A DNA stretch of 64,000 bases from an uncultured bacterium (GCA_937920495.1 CALEUQ010000051.1:1-64000); one strand, 5' to 3'. Shown: positions 54,411 to 63,325, counted from the first letter of the stretch. The notes: generated by a model not told the origin, from the sequence alone. Numbers and translations: made by a program.

Positions 54411-54812
54411 AAGACAATCCTTATTGTATTTTTCATAGCGTATACACTTAGCATTTTAATTACCGTAAGTGAATTTATGCATAAATCTATTCATTTTGTT
54501 AACAATATAGTAACAGTGTATAAAAGTTATAAAAAAAGTCAAGAATAATATAACGAACGTTCGTTTTCTCATTGTGTCAAATATTACTTTTATATAACCA
54601 ACATACATAAAAACTACGGTTGGTGTGGTTTTAGATGTCAGGATGATATGTCAAGCTCAGAAAGACTGTAATAATAATTAAAACATACATAAATTACAAA
54701 AAAAAATTTGTCAAAAATTATCCTTTTGAAAATAAATATAATTTACTTTTTTTGTTATAAAGTTTTAATGATGAAAGCGTTACTATCGTTTTAAATTATA
54801 TTTAGGAATCTT
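54411..54812. other. divergent control region
   Basis: 402 bp between the phosphatase operon and the second etfBA. It holds AACGAACGTTCGTT, the related half-site region AATTACCGTAAGTGAATTT at 54459-54477, and TATAAT at 54737-54742 without a well-spaced -35. A minus-strand TTGACT (54537-54542) lies next to the palindrome. No gene seen. Confidence 0.5.
54552..54565. promoter_or_regulatory. candidate TetR operator
   Basis: AACGAAC|GTTCGTT, perfect 14-bp palindrome. Sites of this kind are typical of TetR-type fatty-acid regulators. Confidence 0.6.
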
Positions 54813-55580
54813 ATGCAACATAAATTAAAAGTCCTTGTATGTATCAAACAGGTTCCAGATTCAAATGCTGTCGTACGCATAAAAGATGGAATTCCTGAAT
54901 ATGATGATAACACTGTCTACGTAATCAACCGCTATGACGAATACGCGCTGGAAGAAGCCTTGCAGTTAAAAGATCGCAATGTAACATCTCATATACATAC
55001 AATTTCTGTGGGGCCCGAACGTGTGCAGAAAGCATTGAGACGTTCGCTGGAGATGGGAGCGGATGAAGCATTTCATGTCCACATTGATGAAGTTGCAGCA
55101 AACAACCCCCTAATTGTAGCGCAGACTATAACGCAATTTGCACACAATAGTTATGACATTATTTTCACGGGTGTAATGTCTGAAGATGCTATGAATCAGT
55201 ACACTGGTCAGCTAATAGCAGCGATGTTACAATACAATTATGCCACTGGTGTGACGGAATTATTGCTCAATAACGATACCATAACAATAACACGTGAACT
55301 GGATGCCCGGGAATCAATGCAGTATGAATTACGCATTCCGTGTGTTATTTCAATACAATCAAGTATAAATAAGCCACGTTACCCTGCTCTGTCAAATGTG
55401 TTACGGGCTCGTAAACAGGAAATCAACATTATAAAACCGGATATGACAATACCCATTATACAAACACATTGCTATTTTACAATGCCACAAAGAATCACAC
55501 AATGTCATTTCATTGAAGGAAGTATGTCGCAAAAGGTTTCTAAATTATATACTATTCTTCATAAAAACGCTATTTTGTGA
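54813..55580 (+). CDS. electron transfer flavoprotein beta subunit (pair 2)
   Basis: 255 residues, AGGA before ATG. Starts LKVLVCIKQVPDSNAVVRIK and keeps FTGVMSEDAMNQYTGQL and ITRELDARESMQYELRIPCV, but it is clearly diverged from pair 1 (for example SEDAMNQYTG in place of AEDDQAAVTG). It is divergently transcribed from the ACAD10/11-like operon, so it probably serves that dehydrogenase. The alpha subunit gene follows 6 bp later. Confidence 0.92.
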   Translation: MQHKLKVLVCIKQVPDSNAVVRIKDGIPEYDDNTVYVINRYDEYALEEALQLKDRNVTSHIHTISVGPERVQKALRRSLEMGADEAFHVHIDEVAANNPLIVAQTITQFAHNSYDIIFTGVMSEDAMNQYTGQLIAAMLQYNYATGVTELLLNNDTITITRELDARESMQYELRIPCVISIQSSINKPRYPALSNVLRARKQEINIIKPDMTIPIIQTHCYFTMPQRITQCHFIEGSMSQKVSKLYTILHKNAIL

Positions 55581-55586
55581 GGCACT

Positions 55587-56540
55587 ATGAGTATTCTTGT
55601 TATCGCTGATGTGAAAAATCGAACAGTTAATCCCGCAACATGTGAACTCATTGCTGCTGCAAAGAAAATTGCTGAATTCAAAAATCTGCCAATTTATCTG
55701 CTTATTCCATTTAAAAATATAGGGGGCGATAGTTACCGTTCAAGCGAGCTTGAAACCTATATAGTAGATTTAACCGTTGAGCAGTACAATCCATGTATAC
55801 TTGTTACACATATTTCTGGAGTTATCAACGAAATTCAGGCAACATATATTTTAGGGCTACACACCCCGTTTACTATGGACTATCTGCCATCTTTGTCAGT
55901 TACAAAAAATGCACAATGTATTACTCAAATACAATATATAGACATTGATGAATATATTACGGTAATTCGCGGCAGCCATGCAGGTAAGATAGATCAACAT
56001 TGTATACTGAATACAACTCCGGCCATACTCAGTATACTTCCGGGCAGTTTTGAGCCATATACAATCAACAATGTGAAAAATAGAGAAATTAAAACTATAC
56101 CCATACCAGAAGAAGAAAAAAGTGTAAATTGCCGATTTATAACAAAGGACATGCAAGATACATCATTGGATGAAGCCGAAGTAATTATTGGTGCAGGTAA
56201 AGGCATAGGTTCAAAGGAAAATATAAGTTTGTTATATGAATTAGCTAAAGTATTCCCACACAGTGCTGTTGCAGGCTCACGTATTGTATGTGATTATGGA
56301 TGGTTACCATACAGCAAGCAGATTGGCATAACAGGCAAAAGCATTTCATCAAAAGTATATATTGCATGTGCAATTTCAGGTTCATCACAGCATGTTGCTG
56401 GTATTAAAGGAGCAAAAACTATAATAGCGATAAATAAAGACCCTTATGCGCCAATATTTAATGTTTCGCATTATGGAGTTGTAGCTGATATATTTGAATT
56501 TATTCCTCAATTCATTAATTTTGTAAATGAAAATGACTGA
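55587..56540 (+). CDS. electron transfer flavoprotein alpha subunit (pair 2)
   Basis: 317 residues. The C-terminal FAD domain is well kept (GAGKGIGSKENI, QIGITGKSISSKVYIACAIS, HVAGIKGAKTIIAINKD), while the N-terminal half is far from pair 1. Forms a heterodimer with the preceding beta subunit. GAGG lies before the ATG. The two pairs differ enough to suggest partner-specific use rather than recent duplication. Confidence 0.92.
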   Translation: MSILVIADVKNRTVNPATCELIAAAKKIAEFKNLPIYLLIPFKNIGGDSYRSSELETYIVDLTVEQYNPCILVTHISGVINEIQATYILGLHTPFTMDYLPSLSVTKNAQCITQIQYIDIDEYITVIRGSHAGKIDQHCILNTTPAILSILPGSFEPYTINNVKNREIKTIPIPEEEKSVNCRFITKDMQDTSLDEAEVIIGAGKGIGSKENISLLYELAKVFPHSAVAGSRIVCDYGWLPYSKQIGITGKSISSKVYIACAISGSSQHVAGIKGAKTIIAINKDPYAPIFNVSHYGVVADIFEFIPQFINFVNEND

Positions 56541-56910
56541 AACCAGATGCTTCATAAGATGTATTACATAACTGTATTATGAGCTTTATATATAAAATAA
56601 TACCAAACATTTGCGTATGGTATATTAGAATAGAAAGAATATTGTTATAATATAATATATAGTTGCAAATTTGGAAAAAAGAAAATAACTATATTATAAA
56701 AATAAATTGTTGATTCTTCATAAGATAAGAAGTATAATATACACGTTGATGTGAAAAAATAAAATCTAGACTAAATAATTTTTAGTAAACTCAGTATCTT
56801 TATAGGAAAATTCATTATAAATTTCAAACTTTTTTTTAGAATGCAACTTAGATAATATAGTTAATTAAACATTAAAATCATAATCAGTTTTATGAGGAGA
56901 TGAAAATATT
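56541..56910. other. intergenic stretch without a gene
   Basis: 370 bp, very AT-rich. A weak hairpin ATACCA / TGGTAT (56600-56605 / 56618-56623) could help end etfBA2 but lacks a T run. GAGGAG precedes the next ATG. Confidence 0.35.
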
Positions 56911-57678
56911 ATGAAAGGCAAAATAATTACAGCACTTTTTTTTATAATTGTTGGTGTAACATCTGTAATTTTTTTTATAATTGCACTATTAATTAGAATC
57001 ATCACCTATCCGTTTGATAGAAGATTACGATTACTTCATCTTTTAACCTGTTTCTGGGGTTCGTTATATACTTACATTATGCCACCATGGAAAATTAAAG
57101 TAGAAGGAAGAAACAAAATTAAAAATAATGTACCTTATGTATTTGTATCAAACCACCAGTCACAGCTGGATATACTGGTAGCATTCAGGCTATACAAACA
57201 TTATAAATGGGTTTCAAAGGCAGAAATTTTTAATGTACCGGTAATTGGTTGGAATATGTACTTAAATAGGTATGTAAGGTTATTCAGAGGGGTTAAAGAA
57301 AGCAGTATACAAATGTTACAGGATTGTGAAATGCATTTGAAAGAAGGAAGCCCTGTGTTTATTTTTCCTGAAGGTACACGTTCACCCGATGGGCATCTCA
57401 AAGAATTCAAAATGGGAGCATTTATATTAGCAAAGAATATGAATGTTCCTATCATGCCTATTATTATTGAAGGTACACGCTTTGCGTTGCCCAAATACAG
57501 CATAGATTACCATGGTAAACATGCTATTACAGTGAGGGTGCTTGATGAAATAAAACCTGAAAAATTTAAGGATATGAGTGTGGATGAATTAGCACAGTAT
57601 ACCTGGAATTATATGAATAATGAATTGCGTAAATTACGAATTGAGATGTACGGATACGACAATGTTAAAAATAAATAA
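56911..57678 (+). CDS. 1-acyl-glycerol-3-phosphate acyltransferase (PlsC-like)
   Basis: 255 residues. Membrane segment about 8-32, then the acyltransferase motifs NHQSQLD (81-87, the HX4D site), FPEGTRSPDG (152-161) and PIMPIIIEGT. It transfers an acyl chain to lysophosphatidic acid, or a related lysolipid, on the inner membrane. Several PlsC paralogues are usual, so the exact acceptor is not certain. Confidence 0.9.
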   Translation: MKGKIITALFFIIVGVTSVIFFIIALLIRIITYPFDRRLRLLHLLTCFWGSLYTYIMPPWKIKVEGRNKIKNNVPYVFVSNHQSQLDILVAFRLYKHYKWVSKAEIFNVPVIGWNMYLNRYVRLFRGVKESSIQMLQDCEMHLKEGSPVFIFPEGTRSPDGHLKEFKMGAFILAKNMNVPIMPIIIEGTRFALPKYSIDYHGKHAITVRVLDEIKPEKFKDMSVDELAQYTWNYMNNELRKLRIEMYGYDNVKNK

Positions 57679-57764
57679 TCATAAAAGAGCTTGAAAAATG
57701 CCATAGAAAGATTATCTTTGTAAATGAAAAGAGCTCTTATCAATTTTTAATGGGGTTTGCAGCA

Positions 57765-58616
57765 ATGCCTGATTTTGATGATTTTTCTTTGGATGATGAT
57801 TTATTTAAATTGGATGATGATATAGATAATAACAAGCAAGATAGCAAAACAACATCTAACAGTATAGCTGAGGATATTGCTGATTTTAAAAATGAAAAAG
57901 AAAGTTTTGACAGTCCCCGCAAACGTTCATTCAGGGATTTTCAGCCTGATATGGATGCGCTTCTTATTACCGCGCAATCTTCTATGATTATTGAAGGAAT
58001 GAAAAAATATACTGAGAGAGATTTTTCATCCAATAATCTGCCAATATATTTAGAAGCATTGAATGGTGTGAATCTTTATATTAAAATATTAGATAGAAAT
58101 CCAAAGAATTATCATAAATTAAAATCTGTTATCAATGCCGATCCTGATTGTCAGGAAGTTGAAAAGATTGCGTTTAATCTTTATAAGAAAATATTTGGTA
58201 CTGAACCCGAAACCGACCAGGAAAAACTGGTAGCTTTTGAAAAATTTTCTGCATTATTTAAAGATGCTGTTAATAGAGCTACAATAGCTACTTCAATGAA
58301 GGATATAAAGAAATACTTTTTACTATCTGGCGGTTTGGATGAGATTAAAGTTTCACAGTTAGTAGCAAGCAATAATGAAGAACTTAAAAAAGATATATCC
58401 AATTTGCAACGTTATATTGCATTGGGACTTGCATATATTGAAAAAGGAAATGTTGAAATTATTAAAGGTCTGCGAGGGAGAGATTTAAATAATTATGTAG
58501 TTCGCGGTTCGCAGTTGCTTGCTTACTACTTCATGTTAATCAAAAATGAACGCCTTGCAGATTATTATGCAAGGATAAACTCTATTTACAGCAAATATTT
58601 TGTAGTTAAAGATTAA
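57765..58616 (+). CDS. unknown protein with acidic N-terminus
   Basis: 283 residues from ATG 57765 (an ATG 15 bases earlier is possible). It opens with an Asp-rich stretch (FDDFSLDDDLFKLDDDID), a disordered region with a basic patch (SPRKRSFRDF), then a mainly helical domain to the end. No signal peptide or membrane segment and no family recognised. It lies 86 bp after the acyltransferase gene on the same strand and may share its transcript. Confidence 0.65.
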   Translation: MPDFDDFSLDDDLFKLDDDIDNNKQDSKTTSNSIAEDIADFKNEKESFDSPRKRSFRDFQPDMDALLITAQSSMIIEGMKKYTERDFSSNNLPIYLEALNGVNLYIKILDRNPKNYHKLKSVINADPDCQEVEKIAFNLYKKIFGTEPETDQEKLVAFEKFSALFKDAVNRATIATSMKDIKKYFLLSGGLDEIKVSQLVASNNEELKKDISNLQRYIALGLAYIEKGNVEIIKGLRGRDLNNYVVRGSQLLAYYFMLIKNERLADYYARINSIYSKYFVVKD

Positions 58617-58665
58617 GTATTGTTCATCTTTCTGCTCATGGTGATAGATAGTTCATTATACACAA

Positions 58666-59808
58666 TTAGAGTGAACTCATTAATTCAAATAAGATTGAAT
58701 CTAACATAAACATACCTTCATGAGTACATCGCAATCTTTCCTTCCCAGCAATGTTATCATGTTGTAATAGACCCTTTGTAATTAATAAATCTATTGTCTC
58801 ATCAAAACGGGATGATGGTGGGTAATTGGTTTTAGAATAAAATTCTTGAAGGTAAAAGCCATCAATTAATCGTAATTTATTCATAAGATATTCTATAGCA
58901 ATATCTTTTATTGTACGAATATCTTCAGTGCGGCTTTCAATTGGATTATGTAGATAATCATTAAGAGTGCTATTAAAAAAGCGCCTGTTTTTATAAAATG
59001 AATGAGCACCGGCTCCAAACCCAATATATTCATCAAAATTCCAGTATTTATAGTTATGTCGTGATTCAAAATTTGGAAGAGCAAAATTTGAGATTTCGTA
59101 GTGACGGTACCCTGAACTGGTAAGGAGTCTAATGGTTTTCTCAAACATTTTTCGCTGAAAGTTTGCAAATCTTTCCCAATGTGGAATGCGTACGCTCAAG
59201 GGGGTATTTTTTTCAAACGTTAATATATATGCTGAGATGTGTTTTGGTTTATATTGTATGATGGTAGTGAGTGAATGTATAAAACTACTTATACTCTGTA
59301 AGGGTATTCCAGCAATTATATCAATACATGCAATAATATCAGGGATACTGCAAAATTCTTCTATCATTTCCTTATCTGCAAGTTTTGGTTTCCTGCCGAT
59401 ATAGTGGTGAGCCTTTTTGTCAAGTGTTTGTACACCCAATACAAATCGGTTTATTCCAGCGGACCGTAATTCTTTTATATACTGCACTGAATAATTATCG
59501 GGGTTGCATTCAAGGGTGATCTCAATTTCAGGAACTATCGCATAATATTTTTTTATTGTTTCTAAAATTGTTACATAGTAATGGCTTTCAAGTAATGATG
59601 GTGTACCACCCCCAATGTATATGCTATCTATTTCATAATCTAAAAATTCAGTAGAATAATATATTATCTCGGAACATAGTGTTTTGATATAATTATCAAT
59701 ATGCATATTCCAGTTGTTATGGTTATCAACCGGGACTGAATAAAAATCACAATAATCGCATTTTTCTTTATAGCAAAAAGGGATGTGGATGTAGATTCCA
59801 GGTTTCAT
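58666..59808 (-). CDS. HemW-like radical SAM protein with altered cysteine motif
   Basis: 380 residues. Family features: IYIHIPFC start, GGGTPSLL, EITLECNPD, LGVQTLDKKAHHYIGR, DIIAGIPLQS and the C-terminal HemW domain. HemW is a heme chaperone related to coproporphyrinogen dehydrogenase. The cluster motif reads C-YKEK-C-DY-C (Cys12, 17, 20), CX4CX2C, one residue longer than the usual CX3CX2C; the codons are unambiguous. It overlaps the nagZ stop by four bases (ATGA-type), so the two are coupled. Confidence 0.88.
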   Translation of the reverse strand: MKPGIYIHIPFCYKEKCDYCDFYSVPVDNHNNWNMHIDNYIKTLCSEIIYYSTEFLDYEIDSIYIGGGTPSLLESHYYVTILETIKKYYAIVPEIEITLECNPDNYSVQYIKELRSAGINRFVLGVQTLDKKAHHYIGRKPKLADKEMIEEFCSIPDIIACIDIIAGIPLQSISSFIHSLTTIIQYKPKHISAYILTFEKNTPLSVRIPHWERFANFQRKMFEKTIRLLTSSGYRHYEISNFALPNFESRHNYKYWNFDEYIGFGAGAHSFYKNRRFFNSTLNDYLHNPIESRTEDIRTIKDIAIEYLMNKLRLIDGFYLQEFYSKTNYPPSSRFDETIDLLITKGLLQHDNIAGKERLRCTHEGMFMLDSILFELMSSL

Positions 59809-61409
59809 TTTTTGTTGAGAGTCAAACAGTAATGTGAAAGCTTTGGTTCAAATGCACCTTTTAGACATAACGCTAATTGTCGTAATGATTCTTCTGTATC
59901 AGAAAATGACATGAGCATGGGATAGTTTTTAAATTGTTGTATGTATGGGTATGGATTACCAGTGATAAGCAATAATACTTTATGATAATTTGTTAGTGAA
60001 TTCAGCATATTATATAATTCAGCATTTGTGTACGATGAAGTATCAATCAAAAGTATCGTATTCTTTTTGTCAAAGGATGTATTGCTCATAATCACATGTT
60101 CTTTATTGAAAACACTAATTAGATTGTTATTTTTTGAAAACAATTGTGCATAATTTTTGAGATTATCTATAATAAAATCATGTAATTCATTGTTATGGGA
60201 ATAAAACACAATAGAACTGCGCGAAAGCTCTGTATTAAGAGCATCTGCTTGGTTTAATAGTTTAATATCATCTAAAGTAGGTTTATACGGTTTTTCTAAA
60301 ATCTTACCATCGTTAATATCCATTATCTGGTAGCGTAGTTTCAATTCAAGAATCCGCGTTACCTTTGACTTAACTAATTCAAGAGACATATCACCTTTCT
60401 TTATCGCAGTCTTCAGTGTATCAATAATTTCCTGTACATGATCTTCATATGAACTGATTAATACAATATCAGCTCCAGCTTTTATACTGTGTAACGCAGC
60501 GGCTCCATGGGATTGCATGCCAGTAATGCCTTTCATCTCCAGATCATCAGTTATTATTATTCCATCAAATTTGAGCGATTTTCGTAAAATATCCTGCAAA
60601 AAAAATGGTGACATTGTTGCAGGTGTATTTATCCCTAACCCGGGAAAAGCAATATGTGCAGTCATAATGCAATCAACTCCTGCATCTATTGCTTTTTTAA
60701 ACGGAATAAACTCAACTTTTTCAAGCTCTGATAATGTCTTATATATAACCGGTAGTGTATAATGTGAATCTTGATAGGTATCCCCATGACCAGGAAAATG
60801 TTTGGCAACTGAAATACATTTTGATTTTTGCAAACCTTTGATATAGGCTTCACCTAATCCAGCACATAGAGATGGTGTGCAACCAAATGATCGTATATTT
60901 ATCACAGGATTGTCCGGATTGTTATTCACATCAACAACTGGTGCATAATTCATGTTAATGCCTGACAGCCTTAATTGTATTCCTAATATTCGTGCCATAG
61001 TATGGGTTTTTGAATCATTGTTGACAACGCCTAACGCAAAATTACTTGGGAATTGTGTTACACCATTCTGAATTCTTTTAACTCTGCCACCTTCCTGATC
61101 TATTGAAATAAATAAAGGTATGCCTATATGTTCCATAGATAATCGTTGAAGATCATATGCAAGTGATTTACATGAACCATTATGAAGGTTATATCCAAAT
61201 AATATTACACCGCCCGGTTTGTATTTTTTTATAATGGCTATAGTTTTGTCATCAATTTTGTATGAAGGGACAGCTGTAATGAGCATCTGGCCAAGTAATG
61301 ATTCTTCATTTAAATTATCTACTATCTGTTTTGCTTCAGAACAATATTTTTCTTTAGTACATCCTGCTAATGTAATAATAAACATCAGTGTTATATATAA
61401 GGTTTTCAT
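59805..61409 (-). CDS. lipoprotein beta-N-acetylhexosaminidase, GH3 (NagZ-like)
   Basis: 534 residues. The lipobox LAGC gives Cys16, so the protein is probably lipidated. The GH3 domain has ISIDQEGGRVKRI, RSFGCTPSLCAGLG, AKHFPGHGDTYQDSH (catalytic His/Asp loop) and GIIITDDLEMKGI (nucleophile Asp). It removes N-acetylglucosamine from murein fragments. It is longer than cytosolic NagZ (~340) and has a C-terminal domain (about 350-534), as in the two-domain secreted forms. AAGG lies before ATG. Confidence 0.92.
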   Translation of the reverse strand: MKTLYITLMFIITLAGCTKEKYCSEAKQIVDNLNEESLLGQMLITAVPSYKIDDKTIAIIKKYKPGGVILFGYNLHNGSCKSLAYDLQRLSMEHIGIPLFISIDQEGGRVKRIQNGVTQFPSNFALGVVNNDSKTHTMARILGIQLRLSGINMNYAPVVDVNNNPDNPVINIRSFGCTPSLCAGLGEAYIKGLQKSKCISVAKHFPGHGDTYQDSHYTLPVIYKTLSELEKVEFIPFKKAIDAGVDCIMTAHIAFPGLGINTPATMSPFFLQDILRKSLKFDGIIITDDLEMKGITGMQSHGAAALHSIKAGADIVLISSYEDHVQEIIDTLKTAIKKGDMSLELVKSKVTRILELKLRYQIMDINDGKILEKPYKPTLDDIKLLNQADALNTELSRSSIVFYSHNNELHDFIIDNLKNYAQLFSKNNNLISVFNKEHVIMSNTSFDKKNTILLIDTSSYTNAELYNMLNSLTNYHKVLLLITGNPYPYIQQFKNYPMLMSFSDTEESLRQLALCLKGAFEPKLSHYCLTLNKK

Positions 61410-61575
61410 ATGCCTTTATCCTATTCACTATAACTATCTGTAATAAATTCAATACAACCAATAATACCATACAATCACAATTGTGTTTTGGAGATAGTAA
61501 TTCATAATAAAAACACGTTAAGTATTGAAAATGTGGTAAAAAGAAGTTATTTAACAATACGAATATTCACAAATA

Positions 61576-61654
61576 ATTCCTTAAAAATATTTTGTTAATA
61601 AAAAGGTGTACAATATGTTTATTATGTTCACGAATTTTATTTAAAAAATAAATC
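61576..61654. repeat. interspersed palindromic element, 'empty' copy without the GC-rich hairpin
   Basis: ATTCCTTAAA, TATTTTGTTAATAAAAAGG, one TGTACA (61607-61612), then ATATGTTTATTATGTTCACG and TTTATTTAAAAAATAAA. Relative to 26789-26893 it lacks the 25-bp insert and one hexamer. The rest of 61410-61953 holds the promoter below and no gene. Confidence 0.8.
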
Positions 61655-61800
61655 GTGACGCATATTTATAGTTATGCGTTAATAGATATAATCACATAAA
61701 GCATATAGTATGCTTATTATTCAAGATAAAAATAAAATGTAAGCAGAAAAATAATTTAACAACCGATGTATACAGTATACTAATGTTTTGATAAATATGG

Positions 61801-61830
61801 TTGACAATTAAATAAACTGTGAATTATCTT
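61801..61830 (+). promoter_or_regulatory. candidate promoter for the RsbW-like gene
   Basis: TTGACA (61801-61806), 18 bases, TATCTT (61825-61830), about 120 bp before the start codon. Confidence 0.4.
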
Positions 61831-61953
61831 CATGTCTTGTTACTACAATACATTGGGTAATGTGATAATATAATTATGTCATGAACAATTGCTATTGCTG
61901 AAGATTTAATACTTACAATAGAGTAAAAGTGTGCTATTTTTATAGTGGTGCCT

Positions 61954-62541
61954 ATGAGTTATAATAGTGACAACAAAAATGTAAAAAAATATATAGAGAG
62001 TTACAATGCTTCCAGTAAAACTGTACCTCTGGTTATTGACCGGCTTTTAGCTGATCTCAAGGACATGCAATATCCTAAAGAAGAAATAGAAGAAATAATA
62101 CTATCTATGGACGAAGCACTAACCAACGCCATTCAGGAAACCATAAGAAAAGAACATAATCTAAATATTGCGTATGACCCTGAAATGCGTGAAATTACTG
62201 TCATGTATATTGTTTCAAAAGATGAATTTGAAGCTGTTATAATTGATCATGGCAAAGGATTTGATCTTCACGAATCAATTAAAAAAACACCGGATAAAAC
62301 ATCGTTTGATTATTTTGATCAGATAACCAGATATTCTTACGAGAAACAATCAGGATTACATGTCAGATTAAACGGACAACAAATATCCTTAAAAGGTATT
62401 GGTGCCGGATTAAAAATTATGTGCGCGTTTATGGATTCAATTAATATTGATCTGATAGACAAGGAAAAAATTATTTCGGATACCATATCACCGGTTACTG
62501 ATGGTACTATACTGACAATGCGCAGAAAGAGGAGATATTGA
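61954..62541 (+). CDS. RsbW-like serine kinase/anti-sigma ATPase
   Basis: 195 residues from ATG 61954; a GTG nine bases earlier is possible. GHKL fold: N box SMDEALTNAIQE, G1 DHGKGFD, G2 GIGAGLKIM, as in RsbW/SpoIIAB. Such proteins bind a sigma factor or phosphorylate an STAS antagonist. No STAS, PP2C or sigma gene is adjacent, so the partner must lie elsewhere. A ~35-residue insert between G1 and G2 (about 103-146) is unusual. The stop overlaps the next gene by one base. Confidence 0.82.
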   Translation: MSYNSDNKNVKKYIESYNASSKTVPLVIDRLLADLKDMQYPKEEIEEIILSMDEALTNAIQETIRKEHNLNIAYDPEMREITVMYIVSKDEFEAVIIDHGKGFDLHESIKKTPDKTSFDYFDQITRYSYEKQSGLHVRLNGQQISLKGIGAGLKIMCAFMDSINIDLIDKEKIISDTISPVTDGTILTMRRKRRY

Positions 62542-63284
62542 TGCGTCCTGAGAAAGCCTATAAAAACCTTGAGTTTTTGAATTCAAGAGATGCTCGTATT
62601 ATACGTATAATGTGTGAATATATTGAACCTGAAAAACGATTCAGGCATTATAACATTAAACATACAGTAGTTTTTTTTGGGTCGGCCAGAACAAAACCCG
62701 ATGATCCCTTAACTGGCAAATATTATCATGATGCAACTAAATTAGCTTTCTTACTTGCACAATATGGAAAAGAATTGGAATCTGTGCACGAAGGTTTTGT
62801 AATTTGCACTGGTGGCGGTCCCGGTATTATGGAAGCTGCCAATAAAGGTGCTAAAGAAGCAGGAGCATATTCAATTGGATTGAATATATCACTTCCGTTT
62901 GAACAAATGCCTAACCCGTATATCTCTCCAGAATTAAATTTTGAATTCCATTATTTTTTCATGCGTAAATTATGGTTTTTATACCATGCCAAGGCTATTG
63001 TTGTTTTTCCTGGTGGTTTTGGAACAATGGATGAATTATTTGAAACGTTAACTTTGGTGCAAACTAATAAACTACAAAAACATGATATACCCATCATTCT
63101 TTTTGACAAAGCCTTTTGGGATAAATTTATTAATTTTCAATTGCTGGTAGATTATGGATATATTGACAAAAATGATCTGGAAATGATTCATTATTCTAAT
63201 ACTCCAGAAGAGGGATTTGAATATTTAAAACCAAAATTAAAAGAGCTTATTGAAAGAGTAAATCATACCTTTGAAAATCAATAA
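62541..63284 (+). CDS. LOG-family nucleotide phosphoribohydrolase-like protein
   Basis: 247 residues from ATG 62541 (stop-start overlap TGATG), GAGGAG upstream. Rossmann-like fold with FFGSARTKPDDP, CTGGGPGIMEAANKGA and FPGGFGTMDELFETL, the LOG signature PGGxGTxxE. The family hydrolyses nucleoside 5'-monophosphates to base and ribose phosphate (cytokinin activation in plants and some bacteria). It is longer than the short LOG enzymes (~190) because of an N-terminal part. Substrate unknown. Confidence 0.9.
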   Translation: MRPEKAYKNLEFLNSRDARIIRIMCEYIEPEKRFRHYNIKHTVVFFGSARTKPDDPLTGKYYHDATKLAFLLAQYGKELESVHEGFVICTGGGPGIMEAANKGAKEAGAYSIGLNISLPFEQMPNPYISPELNFEFHYFFMRKLWFLYHAKAIVVFPGGFGTMDELFETLTLVQTNKLQKHDIPIILFDKAFWDKFINFQLLVDYGYIDKNDLEMIHYSNTPEEGFEYLKPKLKELIERVNHTFENQ

Positions 63285-63308
63285 AAAAGCTATCAAAGCT
63301 ATTGATTT
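63275..63308. promoter_or_regulatory. hairpin between the LOG-family gene and argJ
   Basis: Perfect arms AAATCAATA (63275-63283) and TATTGATTT (63300-63308) span the stop codon and most of the 41-bp spacer. There is no T run, so it is not a clear terminator; mRNA processing or argJ control are possible. Confidence 0.35.
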
Positions 63309-63325
63309 GCTGGCGGGAGAACTAT

